Positions 50,696-57,836 of a stretch of 64,000 bases of DNA are shown here, in pieces. The position numbers and the translations under genes are program-made. The stretch comes from Paenibacillus sp. ACRRY (GTDB lineage Bacteria; Bacillota; Bacilli; Paenibacillales; Paenibacillaceae), in assembly GCF_022346995.1 (NCBI RefSeq), contig NZ_JAKRNM010000002.1, forward strand, positions 620,001 through 684,000. The letters are read 5' to 3'. The notes below the pieces were generated by a model. That model did not search any database and was not told the origin of the DNA. It was given only the letters and a program-made list of their open reading frames with translations. Position 1 is the stretch's first letter; each line of letters opens with the position of its first letter.

Positions 50696-50705
50696 AAAAT
50701 AAAAA

Positions 50706-50746
50706 AAGCCAGGCATCTCTGATAGCGGGGACAAGCCTGGTTTTTT
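50706..50746 (+). terminator. Terminator
   Basis: CCAGGC/GCCTGG outer stem with inner pairing, then TTTTTT. Confidence 0.65.
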
Positions 50747-50772
50747 GCTGTATAAAATCCTTTTTTTAGTTA

Positions 50773-50802
50773 TTGAATAAAGAACTTATGTTCGCATATA
50801 AT
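50773..50802 (+). promoter_or_regulatory. SOS promoter with LexA box
   Basis: TTGAAT, 18-base spacer, TATAAT. The spacer contains GAACTTATGTTC (50782-50793), which has both LexA half-sites GAAC-N4-GTTC. A second, imperfect site AAACAAACGTTC follows at 50812-50823. Confidence 0.72.
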
Positions 50803-50840
50803 AGGTAATACAAACAAACGTTCTTATTGGAGGGATGGTT

Positions 50841-51053
50841 ATGCTGGGAAAATATATTGGCCAGATGGTGGAACTCGTGTACATGGATCGTGCAGGACAT
50901 ATTACGCAGCGTCAAATTCGTATTAACAGTGTGCGAGGTGGTAGAATCAGAGCGTCCGCAGGAGCAGATGGATCACCCCGGACATTTCTGGAGCAAGGTA
51001 TTCTGGCATGGCGTCCTATCCTACATAAGGACGGGGAGGCGGGCATATGTTAA
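50841..51053 (+). CDS. Small beta-rich SOS-operon protein, 70 aa
   Basis: ATG 50841 lies seven bases after GGAGG (ATG 50835 is too close). The sequence (GQMVELVYMDRAGHITQRQI, INSVRGGRIRASAGADG) resembles a small WYL/SH3-like beta protein as often found beside SOS genes of Paenibacillus. Overlaps the next gene by seven bases. Function unknown. Confidence 0.6.
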   Translation: MLGKYIGQMVELVYMDRAGHITQRQIRINSVRGGRIRASAGADGSPRTFLEQGILAWRPILHKDGEAGIC

Positions 51054-51328
51054 ACGATTTTGAACGGAAGATTTTACGAATTATCGTTAATTATACGGGG
51101 CAGCGACGACGTATGCCTCGAATGGATGAGCTGGAGAACAAGACGGGGCGAAGCCGGGCTCTCATTCACGAATCCTTGCTTGAACTGGAGCGCAGGCAGC
51201 ATATTAACTGGACGAATAAGTCCACCCTGGAAGGAATCCAAATCTTGCAGGCATGGGAACAGGATCCGCAGCCGATTCGCAAGAATCAGCCTGCCGGAGA
51301 TGCCGTTAAATATTTTTTGGAATACTAG
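51047..51328 (+). CDS. Winged-helix-like SOS-operon protein, 93 aa
   Basis: ATG after GGGGAGGCGG, overlapping the previous gene. Helices FERKILRIIVNYTGQRRRMP and LENKTGRSRALIHESLLELE then RRQHINW form a winged-helix pattern comparable to the LexA N-terminal DNA-binding domain, but there is no protease domain. It may be a truncated regulator or a LexA-like competitor. Unproven. Confidence 0.55.
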   Translation: MLNDFERKILRIIVNYTGQRRRMPRMDELENKTGRSRALIHESLLELERRQHINWTNKSTLEGIQILQAWEQDPQPIRKNQPAGDAVKYFLEY

Positions 51329-51348
51329 CTAAACAAAATTGCGAAATA

Positions 51349-51379
51349 AAAACGCCAACCCGGATGCCGGATTGGCGCT
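51349..51379 (-). terminator. Terminator of the DUF3892 gene
   Basis: CGCCAACCCGG/CCGGATTGGCG hairpin. The T run is on the minus strand (TTTTTATTTCG), so it serves the leftward gene best. Confidence 0.68.
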
Positions 51380-51407
51380 TGCTTCGTTATTGCACAGCGT
51401 TCATATA

Positions 51408-51644
51408 TCAGAAAGTGGGGAGTTGATCAAGATTGTTGGTCGGATCACCGTCCGCATCGCCACGAATGTACATTTCCCCGTCCTTGCCTTTAAACACATT
51501 CACACCCGCTATGGCTCCTGCCTGTACTTCTGCCAGCGCTTGCTGATAATCCAGTATGCGTCCAGATGAGGTTTGAAAGCCAGTCAGATCACCGTCACCA
51601 TTTTTTTGTACTGCTGTGAAGCTCTCACGTGTCGTCTGATTCAT
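51408..51644 (-). CDS. DUF3892 family protein
   Basis: 78 residues, minus-strand ATG after AAGGAGAGTGTGAC. TAVQKNGDGDLTGFQTSSGR, then DYQQALAEVQAGAIAGVNVF and YIRGDADGDPTNNLDQLP give the DUF3892 pattern (YwbE/YjcQ-like small acidic spore-former protein). Function unknown. Confidence 0.8.
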   Translation of the reverse strand: MNQTTRESFTAVQKNGDGDLTGFQTSSGRILDYQQALAEVQAGAIAGVNVFKGKDGEMYIRGDADGDPTNNLDQLPTF

Positions 51645-51770
51645 AATGTCACACTCTCCTTATCTGAGGAAATGAGAATTTGAGTTCCCCTTTAGCCTGT
51701 CCGAATTGAAGATAAGTATGCATGACATTGTAGAACACTTGTAAATACGTAGATTCACCGAAGGTGAGGT

Positions 51771-52220
51771 TTACAGGCTCTTTCTCATGCGTACATGCAG
51801 AATGTCTGCATCATAAAAAGGTTCCTCCGAAATCACTTCATATCCGAGCTTCTCATAGAATTTCTGGGCCTGACATTGCGCATCCAGTACAGAGTAAGTC
51901 AAGCCAAGCTCCCGTGCTCGCTCTTCCATGGCTAGCAGGAGTACACGTCCATAACCGAATGAACGGTGGGATTGAAGCACAGCGATTCGCTGCATTTTGG
52001 CTGTATCCTTGCTGTAATAGATAAGTCGTCCTGTAGCTACAGCCTGTCCGTCGGTATTTAATAAAACATGATGTACATCAGGGCTGATGACATCATATTG
52101 ATCGATTTCAATCTCGGCAGGCACCTGCTGCTCGATGACAAAAACCTCATGGCGGATGCCCAATGCTTGCTGGAGTTGTTCATCTGTCGTTACATAACTA
52201 ATTTCGGCTGCCAATTCCAT
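51771..52220 (-). CDS. GNAT-family N-acetyltransferase
   Basis: 149 residues, ATG after AGAAGGAATGG. The acetyl-CoA loop is QSHRSFGYGRVLLLAMEERA (R/Q-x-x-G-x-G/A type) and the C-terminal YEKLGYEVISEEPFYDADI is diagnostic. Resembles the ElaA/YjcF type that acetylates small molecules or proteins. Substrate unknown. Confidence 0.82.
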   Translation of the reverse strand: MELAAEISYVTTDEQLQQALGIRHEVFVIEQQVPAEIEIDQYDVISPDVHHVLLNTDGQAVATGRLIYYSKDTAKMQRIAVLQSHRSFGYGRVLLLAMEERARELGLTYSVLDAQCQAQKFYEKLGYEVISEEPFYDADILHVRMRKSL

Positions 52221-52322
52221 TCCTTCTTTCTGCTCTTGAGCGACATATCAGACTGCATTATACAAAAAATTGCTTTTCCTGTATAGTTGAGTCTGGAACA
52301 TATTGGAAGAGGGGCGAAGAGA

Positions 52323-52436
52323 ATGGGCGTGGCAGGAATTATGACCATTACACTCTTGATGTCTGCCGGAATGATTGCTTTGTTATATTACGTAACCAAA
52401 AAAGCCTACTCCAGAAAGTGGGACGAGGATGAGTGA
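52323..52436 (+). CDS. 37-aa membrane peptide
   Basis: ATG after AAGAGGGGCGAAG. One membrane helix (IMTITLLMSAGMIALLYYV) and a charged tail (KKAYSRKWDEDE). No family. Confidence 0.5.
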   Translation: MGVAGIMTITLLMSAGMIALLYYVTKKAYSRKWDEDE

Positions 52437-52451
52437 TAAAAGGCAATAGTG

Positions 52452-52694
52452 TCAGGGCAAAAGTTCACTGTTTCCCTGAGGTGAATAGACCTCTTCATGA
52501 ACAGATTTCGAGTAGACATCGAGCCAAACAGGCAGGTCATCCGTTACATTCGGTTGCTGTAGTTGTTGAAATTGAACGGTATGTTCGTCCCGTTCCAGGC
52601 TGCAGCCGGAGATCAGAATAAGTATGGTGAGGGGAAGAATGAAGCCCAATGTTTTGCTATGGGTCTGGGTTTTATGGGAGTTTGCGTGTGGCAT
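52452..52694 (-). CDS. Small lipoprotein, 80 aa
   Basis: ATG 52694 lies seven bases after AAAGAGGTG. Lipoprotein signal (TLGFILPLTILILISGCSLE, lipobox ISGC), short polar mature part (HTVQFQQLQQPNVTDDLP). Function unknown. Confidence 0.6.
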   Translation of the reverse strand: MPHANSHKTQTHSKTLGFILPLTILILISGCSLERDEHTVQFQQLQQPNVTDDLPVWLDVYSKSVHEEVYSPQGNSELLP

Positions 52695-52770
52695 GGAAGT
52701 CACCTCTTTAATGAAATGGTAATCATTCCTTAGTGTGCTCCAATCTCAACAAAATATAACCAATAAACCA

Positions 52771-52800
52771 TTGACATTGTACGCGTTTACTTGGTATGAT
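52771..52800 (+). promoter_or_regulatory. Promoter of tRNA-Val
   Basis: TTGACA, 18 bases, TATGAT. Confidence 0.68.
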
Positions 52801-52834
52801 ACTGTTACTTCATTCGAACAGAATAGGTTATCAT

Positions 52835-52907
52835 GATCTGTTAGCTCAGCTGGGAGAGCACTATCTTGACAGGGTAGGGGTCAGTGGTTCGAGCCCACTA
52901 CAGATCA
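52835..52907 (+). tRNA. tRNA-Val(GAC)
   Basis: Acceptor arms GATCTGT/ACAGATC with A73, D-arm GCTCAGCTGGGAGAGC, anticodon stem CTATC/GGTAG enclosing TTGACAG (anticodon GAC), T-arm AGTGG/CCACT. No encoded CCA. A terminator follows at 52916. Confidence 0.9.
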
Positions 52908-52915
52908 TAACGAAA

Positions 52916-52942
52916 AGTCCTTGCGTAGCAAGGGCTTTTTTC
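52916..52942 (+). terminator. Terminator of tRNA-Val
   Basis: AGTCCTTGC/GCAAGGGCT stem with GTA loop and T run. Confidence 0.75.
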
Positions 52943-53053
52943 TTGTTTTTTAAGATTCGCATAAAACTTTTATCAGGCTCAGAGGCAATAAAATAAGAAA
53001 ACAAAGTGTTGAAGTCGCCAAAATGGTGGCTTCTTTTTTTATAACAAAATAAT

Positions 53054-53098
53054 TGTTTACAAACACAATTAAATTGTGTACAATCAAATTGTAAACAA
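53054..53098 (+). promoter_or_regulatory. Ohr promoter with OhrR-type operator
   Basis: TTTACA (53056-53061), 17 bases, TACAAT (53079-53084). Perfect 17-bp palindrome ACACAATT-A-AATTGTGT at 53063-53079 fills the spacer, and TTGTTTACAA/TTGTAAACAA form an outer inverted repeat. This matches OhrR sites (TACAATT-AATTGTA type). Confidence 0.72.
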
Positions 53099-53157
53099 CC
53101 AGTAAACAAGATCAGTTTTATCAAATAAAATTTAATGATGAAGAGGAGAAATTACAA

Positions 53158-53577
53158 ATGAAAACATTATATGAAACAACAGTAATTAATACAGGTGGAC
53201 GCCAAGGGATTGTGCAATCACCAGATAACGTCTTTATGTTGGATGTAGCTGCACCACCGGAGCTCGGTGGTAAAGTGACTACTGCTACAAATCCGGAACA
53301 GCTGTTTGCAGCAGGATACAGTGCGTGCTTTAACTCTGCTTTGGAGTTTCAATTGAAGAAACACAACGTGGAAATTGAGAGAAGCACCGTATCTGCAACG
53401 GTTATGCTTGTGACAGATCCTTCGGACAACGGAGTGAAGTTGGAAGTTGAGCTGGAAGTGAAAATTGAGGGTTTGGATGAAGAGACCGCACAGAAATTTG
53501 TCAAACTTGCTCATGATTATTGCCCGTACTCCAAAGGAATCAGAGGCAATGTAAATGTAACTCTGGAAATGGCGTAA
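53158..53577 (+). CDS. ohr: Organic hydroperoxide resistance protein
   Basis: 139 residues, ATG after GAGGAG. Peroxidatic Cys in GYSACFNSAL and resolving Cys in AHDYCPYSKGIR are both present. Ohr reduces organic peroxides using lipoylated or thiol partners in the cytoplasm. Promoter palindromes imply peroxide induction through OhrR, whose gene is not nearby. Strong terminator follows. Confidence 0.9.
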   Translation: MKTLYETTVINTGGRQGIVQSPDNVFMLDVAAPPELGGKVTTATNPEQLFAAGYSACFNSALEFQLKKHNVEIERSTVSATVMLVTDPSDNGVKLEVELEVKIEGLDEETAQKFVKLAHDYCPYSKGIRGNVNVTLEMA

Positions 53578-53604
53578 TAATAAATACGAATTTGGATTTA
53601 TGAT

Positions 53605-53676
53605 AAACACCTTCAAATGTCTGTCCCATTGCTATTGCAAAAAAAAAGGGATAGGACAGAGTTGAAGGTGTTTTTC
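53605..53676 (+). terminator. Long terminator after ohr
   Basis: AAACACCTTCAA/TTGAAGGTGTTT outer arms, TCTGTCCC/GGGATAGGACAGA inner arms, T run. Confidence 0.75.
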
Positions 53677-53713
53677 ATTATAGGGATCTAAGGGTAACCT
53701 TGGAGTCCGAAGG

Positions 53714-53742
53714 TTGAAATATACCCACATGGGGTATATTAT
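53714..53742 (+). promoter_or_regulatory. Promoter with CsoR-like operator
   Basis: TTGAAA, 17 bases, TATTAT. 9-bp arms AATATACCC/GGGTATATT (53718-53740) separated by five bases, like copper-sensing CsoR sites (TACCC...GGGTA). Confidence 0.66.
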
Positions 53743-53778
53743 AAGATATCCAGATTCGTATTTTAAAGGAGTGCTGAC

Positions 53779-54354
53779 ATGAAAAAGTACGTAATGATGA
53801 TAGTATCTCTACTGATCACCGGAAGTCTGATGGTAAGTGGTTGCGGTAAAAATGCGGAACAGAATAACAGCAATGGCAGCGGAGGGAACAATAGCAGTCA
53901 TACAGCCACTACAGGAGAAATGCACCATTCGGATTCAGGCGAGCTGCCGCAAGGACTTATGAAAAAGGTGGATCCTACGTATCCGGTTGGCAGCCAGGTT
54001 ATCATGAATGCCGACCATATGACCGGTATGAAAGGGGCAACAGCCACAATTGTTGGAGCATATGAAACGACCGTTTATGCTGTTACGTATACACCGACAA
54101 CGGGGGGAGAACTGGTGAAGAATCACAAGTGGGTAATCCACGAGGAAGTGAAGGAGCACAGCGACGAGCCCTATAAAGTTGGTGTAGAGGTTGTATTGGA
54201 CGCCGACCATATGACTGGTATGAAAGGGGCAACAGCCACCATTGATTCCGCTGCACAGACGACAGTGTATATGGTGGATTACACGCCGACAACTGGAGGA
54301 GATCCAGTGAAAAATCACAAGTGGGTTACAGAGGATGAGTTATCCGCTGAATAG
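53779..54354 (+). CDS. YdhK (DUF1541) lipoprotein with two repeats
   Basis: 191 residues, ATG after AAAGGAGTGC. Lipoprotein signal (IVSLLITGSLMVSGCGKN). Two tandem DUF1541 units, each with YPVGSQV/YKVGVEV, DHMTGMKGATATI and YTPTTGG...KNHKWV. His/Met-rich linkers (GEMHHSDSG) suit metal binding. The CsoR-like operator supports a copper-related surface role. Known only as a domain of unknown function. Confidence 0.82.
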   Translation: MKKYVMMIVSLLITGSLMVSGCGKNAEQNNSNGSGGNNSSHTATTGEMHHSDSGELPQGLMKKVDPTYPVGSQVIMNADHMTGMKGATATIVGAYETTVYAVTYTPTTGGELVKNHKWVIHEEVKEHSDEPYKVGVEVVLDADHMTGMKGATATIDSAAQTTVYMVDYTPTTGGDPVKNHKWVTEDELSAE

Positions 54355-54455
54355 ATGACCGTATCCACGATGGGAGATTCATTAATTCTTCAACTCAATT
54401 CTGGGTTATACTGGAACTTGAAGGCGGAAAATAGCTGCTGGAAAGGGGAATGTAT

Positions 54456-54638
54456 ATGATGGATTTTAGCAAACCACCGCATGCCTCAGAGACAGAAACA
54501 CACAGTCAGCGTCACCAAGAGCGTGAACAACAGCTTATATCTGGTGGAGGTAAAGGTATTTGGTGGGAAATCAGTAACTGGCTGATTCTTGGAGGAATTC
54601 TGGTTGTCCTATTCCTGCTGTTCAAGTATGTTTTCTGA
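54456..54638 (+). CDS. Small membrane protein, about 60 aa
   Basis: ATG 54456 seven bases after AAAGGGG (54450 and 54459 also possible). Polar, His/Glu-rich start (HASETETHSQRHQEREQQL) and one membrane helix (LILGGILVVLFLLFKYVF). No family. Confidence 0.5.
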   Translation: MMDFSKPPHASETETHSQRHQEREQQLISGGGKGIWWEISNWLILGGILVVLFLLFKYVF

Positions 54639-54717
54639 ATAAATAAGCGATTCGATGAAGAGTCCAGTGCTGGGGCTCTTTTTTGCTGTGTGAAAAAGCT
54701 TACCATTAAAATTACAA

Positions 54718-54755
54718 ATAACAAATGACAAAAATCAATATTTGTCATTTGTTAT
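54718..54755. promoter_or_regulatory. 38-bp palindromic TetR operator
   Basis: Perfect 15-bp arms ATAACAAATGACAAA/TTTGTCATTTGTTAT with an 8-bp centre. The promoter TTGTCA (54742-54747), 17 bases, TAATCT (54765-54770) overlaps the right arm. Confidence 0.75.
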
Positions 54756-54796
54756 AAACTGTGATAATCTATCTATACGACGGAGGTGACTAGTGG

Positions 54797-55438
54797 GTGG
54801 TTAGTTCTAACCATCTTAAGGATATGACCAAAGACAAGTCTTCTGAATTTCTAACCAAAGAGCAGATCATTACAGCCACGCAGGAAACCATCAGGCGGTT
54901 TGGTGCTGCCAAAACCTCTGTTACAGATGTAGCCAAATTGCTTGGGGTCAGCCATGGAACCATCTACAGGCATTATGCCAGCAAAAAGGAATTGCTCGAA
55001 GGGGTAACGGCACAGTGGTTGGAAGATGAGATTATCGCTCCACTTGCGAAGGTCGTAAGCGTGCAGACCGATACTGGTGAAGGAATACAACATCTCAAAA
55101 AATATATCGAAACATTAATTCAACTTAAACGGCACTATGCAGAATCAGACACAGAGTTATTTGATATGTATGCCAAGGTTACACAGGAATCGGCAGAACT
55201 CATTTACAGACATGTGGAGCTGTTAACACAACATCTCACCGAAATTATACAGCAGGATCAGCAGCTGCGTTTTCCGAAACCGGACAAGGTCGCTGCAGGA
55301 ATTTTACACGCAACGGCTCGCTTTCATCATCCGGCACATGCGTATGAATGGCGTAGTGAGACCATCCATGAGGAATTCGAGCAGGTATGGTTGCTGATTG
55401 AGCAAGGTGTATTTCATCTGAATACAGGGAGGAAGTAA
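54797..55438 (+). CDS. TetR-family regulator
   Basis: 213 residues, GTG ten bases after GGAGG. N-terminal HTH: EQIITATQETIRRFGAAKTS, TDVAKLLGVSHGTIYRHYAS, KKELLEG. The C-terminal part is a helical ligand domain of unknown specificity. It is followed four bases later by an SDR gene and preceded by a large palindrome, so autorepression of a two-gene operon is likely. Confidence 0.88.
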   Translation: MVSSNHLKDMTKDKSSEFLTKEQIITATQETIRRFGAAKTSVTDVAKLLGVSHGTIYRHYASKKELLEGVTAQWLEDEIIAPLAKVVSVQTDTGEGIQHLKKYIETLIQLKRHYAESDTELFDMYAKVTQESAELIYRHVELLTQHLTEIIQQDQQLRFPKPDKVAAGILHATARFHHPAHAYEWRSETIHEEFEQVWLLIEQGVFHLNTGRK

Positions 55439-55442
55439 TCTC

Positions 55443-56183
55443 ATGACAAAGTTATCAGGTAAAGTCGCCATCGTCACAGGTTCATCGCGTGGAATTGGAC
55501 GGACCATAGCGCTGCAGCTCGCCGAGCTTGGCGCAGACATCGTCATCAACTATGCGAGCAGTCCAGACAAGGCTGAAGAAGTGGCAGAACGAGTTCGGCA
55601 AAAGGGTGTCCGTGCGATCGCGATCCACGCAGATCTGGCACAAAAGAATCACGTGGAGCACTTATTCGCCGAAACGGTGAAGCAGCTGGGCAAAGTGGAT
55701 ATTCTGATCAACAATGCTGGAGTGATGAAAACGACACCTTTGGCGGACGTTACTGAAGAAGAGTTTGACCAGCAATTTGCCATTAATGTAAAGGGTACGT
55801 TCTTTGCCTGTCAGCAAGCACTAAAAACGATGGAGAACGAAGGGCGAATCGTGAATTTCTCCACCTCCGTGAATGGTCAGATGTTTCCGGGATACAGTGT
55901 ATATGCCGGAACCAAGGGTGCAGTGGAGCAAATTACCCGTCAGCTCGCGAAGGAATTTGGCCCCAAACAGATTACAATTAATGCAGTGGCACCTGGTCCG
56001 GTGAATACGGAACTGTTTGCCGCTGGCAAGACAGAACAGCAGCTGGAAGGGCTGCGTAAAATGAATGCATTTGGTCGCTTGGGCGAAACGGAGGACATTG
56101 CAAGTGTCATCTCTTTTCTTGTCAGCCCTGAATCGCAGTGGGTCACCGGACAGACATTGCGTGTAAACGGTGGTTTTATTTAA
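55443..56183 (+). CDS. SDR-family NADP-dependent oxidoreductase
   Basis: 246 residues, ATG after GGAGG. Cofactor loop TGSSRGIGRTIA, NNAGVMKT, catalytic YAGTK (Tyr and Lys) preceded by Ser in NFSTSVN, and GPVNTELF. Classical SDR of the 3-oxoacyl reductase-like type. Substrate unknown. Probably induced with its TetR regulator. Confidence 0.88.
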   Translation: MTKLSGKVAIVTGSSRGIGRTIALQLAELGADIVINYASSPDKAEEVAERVRQKGVRAIAIHADLAQKNHVEHLFAETVKQLGKVDILINNAGVMKTTPLADVTEEEFDQQFAINVKGTFFACQQALKTMENEGRIVNFSTSVNGQMFPGYSVYAGTKGAVEQITRQLAKEFGPKQITINAVAPGPVNTELFAAGKTEQQLEGLRKMNAFGRLGETEDIASVISFLVSPESQWVTGQTLRVNGGFI

Positions 56184-56283
56184 CCATTACTTATGAATAG
56201 TTGTTCGGCTTTGACACCAAACCGGGCGAATCCCCATATGATGCACTACATCAGTAAGCACTTGCGGAAATGGGGAATCCGGG

Positions 56284-56484
56284 ATGGCAAAGGCAAAAGG
56301 TAAAAAAGCATCAGCGTTGAAGAGTGACAAACTCCGTGTGTCCATGAAATTGGTCACTTCAGATGTGTGCGAGCGGTGCAAGACACCCTGTACACGAGGC
56401 ATGGAATACGCTGCACGCATGCGGACGGCAGGAGCAGTAGGTAAAGGCGTTCCTTGCATCCTGACTCGGCACACGTCTTCCTAG
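56284..56484 (+). CDS. Small basic cysteine protein, 66 aa
   Basis: ATG after AATGGGGAATCCGGG. Lys-rich start (KAKGKKASALKSDKLRVS), then CERCKTPCTRGMEYA and a later VPCILTRH. Three or four cysteines may bind zinc. Seen in Paenibacillus-type genomes by general impression; function unknown. Confidence 0.55.
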   Translation: MAKAKGKKASALKSDKLRVSMKLVTSDVCERCKTPCTRGMEYAARMRTAGAVGKGVPCILTRHTSS

Positions 56485-56551
56485 TATCCTTCCAGGCTGA
56501 AGTTTCCGAGAAATAATTCGTATAAGCTCGCATTCACAATAACCATACTAC

Positions 56552-56586
56552 AGAGGCGTTCTCGAAGGAGAGGGGCCTCTTTTTGA
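56552..56586 (+). terminator. Terminator
   Basis: AGAGGC/GCCTCT stem with long loop, TTTTTG. Confidence 0.55.
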
Positions 56587-56712
56587 TCGTTCCAAGGGGT
56601 GGAAAATTTTCTGGATAAAAAATGAAAAATGATGAAAAACAGCGCAACTTTGTAGTTGAACCTGCAGTATAAATGTACAACAGCTTGCAGCAGGGGAGGG
56701 AATATTGACGGA

Positions 56713-57267
56713 ATGAAATGGAAGAGAATATTGCTGTGTGTCACGGTATTCTCCTTGCTCGGCGGGTCTTTATTATTTGCGGATTCCGTAAACGAAAAGA
56801 TTCGGGTTCTCATTAACGGCAAGGAAGCAGCTGACGGAGGTTACCTGATCGATGGAACGACCTATGTACCTGTGAGAGAAGCAGGGGGGATCGCCAAATG
56901 GGATAACAGCAACAAGCGAGTAACGGTGATTAAGCCGAATGTACATATTTTTCTGTTTAAGGGAGACACCGTATTTGGCAACGTGAACGTTGGCAAATTG
57001 AAATTCAATGTGTTTTCTCAAGTGGACAGCTTAACAACGGATGTGGCTGCAGTGAAGGTGACAATTACCAATCCGAGTGGCCAGGTGAAGGATATCCAGT
57101 CCCAGGAGCTCAAAACCCAGAAAGATAATTTCTGGTTCCGGACTTACGATTTTACGTATGATTTCAGTCGTGCTGGCAAATACCAGGTGGGCTTTCATAT
57201 TAAAGAAAATGCAAACAGTAACTACGTTCTGGTGGCAGAGAAAATCATTACCGCACTAAACGAATGA
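56713..57267 (+). CDS. Secreted stalk-domain protein
   Basis: 184 residues. ATG 56713, with GGGAGGG 12 bases upstream, is a loose fit. Signal peptide WKRILLCVTVFSLLGGSLLF to ADS. The copper-amine-oxidase N-terminal domain (IRVLINGKEAADGGYLIDGT, YVPVREAGGIAKW) is followed by a beta-sandwich (VKVTITNPSGQVKDIQSQE). Cell-surface protein of unknown role. Confidence 0.75.
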   Translation: MKWKRILLCVTVFSLLGGSLLFADSVNEKIRVLINGKEAADGGYLIDGTTYVPVREAGGIAKWDNSNKRVTVIKPNVHIFLFKGDTVFGNVNVGKLKFNVFSQVDSLTTDVAAVKVTITNPSGQVKDIQSQELKTQKDNFWFRTYDFTYDFSRAGKYQVGFHIKENANSNYVLVAEKIITALNE

Positions 57268-57293
57268 AGCGAAAAATAACGTTGCTGAGTAAA

Positions 57294-57322
57294 TTGACCT
57301 AGCCTTGCGAACATGTTACGAT
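57294..57322 (+). promoter_or_regulatory. Promoter of the DUF1292 gene
   Basis: TTGACC, 17 bases, TACGAT. Confidence 0.6.
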
Positions 57323-57365
57323 ATGCAAGGTTACACAATTTCTATTTACAAAGCGAGGTATATCA

Positions 57366-57683
57366 ATGAGCGATCACACACATGAACACGGCGATGCCTG
57401 CGGCTGCGGTCACGACCATGACCACGACCACGAGCATGAAGAAGTTCTTCTGACTCTGACAGACGAGAACGGAAATGACGTGGAGATGGTTTTGGTGGAG
57501 ACGTTTGACGTGGAAAACCATGTTTATGCGCTCCTGCTGGAACGTAACAATCCTGAAGCTGACGGCATCATTCTGCGTATGGAAGAAGAAGACGAGGAAA
57601 TGGTGCTCTACAATATTGAAGACGAAGCCGAGTGGAACCGCGTTGAAGCGGCATACAACGAGCTCGTTGCAGGACAAGAGTAA
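57366..57683 (+). CDS. DUF1292 protein with His-rich head
   Basis: 105 residues, ATG after GCGAGG. N-terminal HxH cluster (HTHEHGDACGCGHDHDHDHE) able to bind metal, then DUF1292 proper: VLLTLTDENGNDVEMVLVE, YALLLERNNPEADGIILRME, DEAEWNRVEAAYNEL. YrzB-like. Function unknown. Confidence 0.85.
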   Translation: MSDHTHEHGDACGCGHDHDHDHEHEEVLLTLTDENGNDVEMVLVETFDVENHVYALLLERNNPEADGIILRMEEEDEEMVLYNIEDEAEWNRVEAAYNELVAGQE

Positions 57684-57708
57684 TTTTTCTTATGCATTAG
57701 AACAACGG

Positions 57709-57735
57709 GGCTCCTTGATCTCAAGGGGTCTTTTG
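57709..57735 (+). terminator. Terminator of DUF1292 gene
   Basis: GGCTCCTTGA/TCAAGGGGTC near-continuous stem, then TTTTG. Confidence 0.65.
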
Positions 57736-57765
57736 TTTGTTTTCACGCTCTAATGAAACAACAAA

Positions 57766-57791
57766 AAGGACCAAGCCGGAGCTTGGTCCTT
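57766..57791 (-). terminator. Terminator of the decarboxylase gene
   Basis: AAGGACCAAGC/GCTTGGTCCTT hairpin, with the T run (TTTTTG) on the minus strand. Confidence 0.72.
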
Positions 57792-57836
57792 CAATATCAT
57801 TACCCATGGGGTAGGGTAGATCGTTAGAGTAATTCC

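Noticed and set aside
57400-57440. CRISPR-like or satellite repeat in the CAT/CAC-rich stretch
   Set aside because: It encodes a histidine-rich head in frame; no spacer-repeat structure exists. No CRISPR array was seen in the window.
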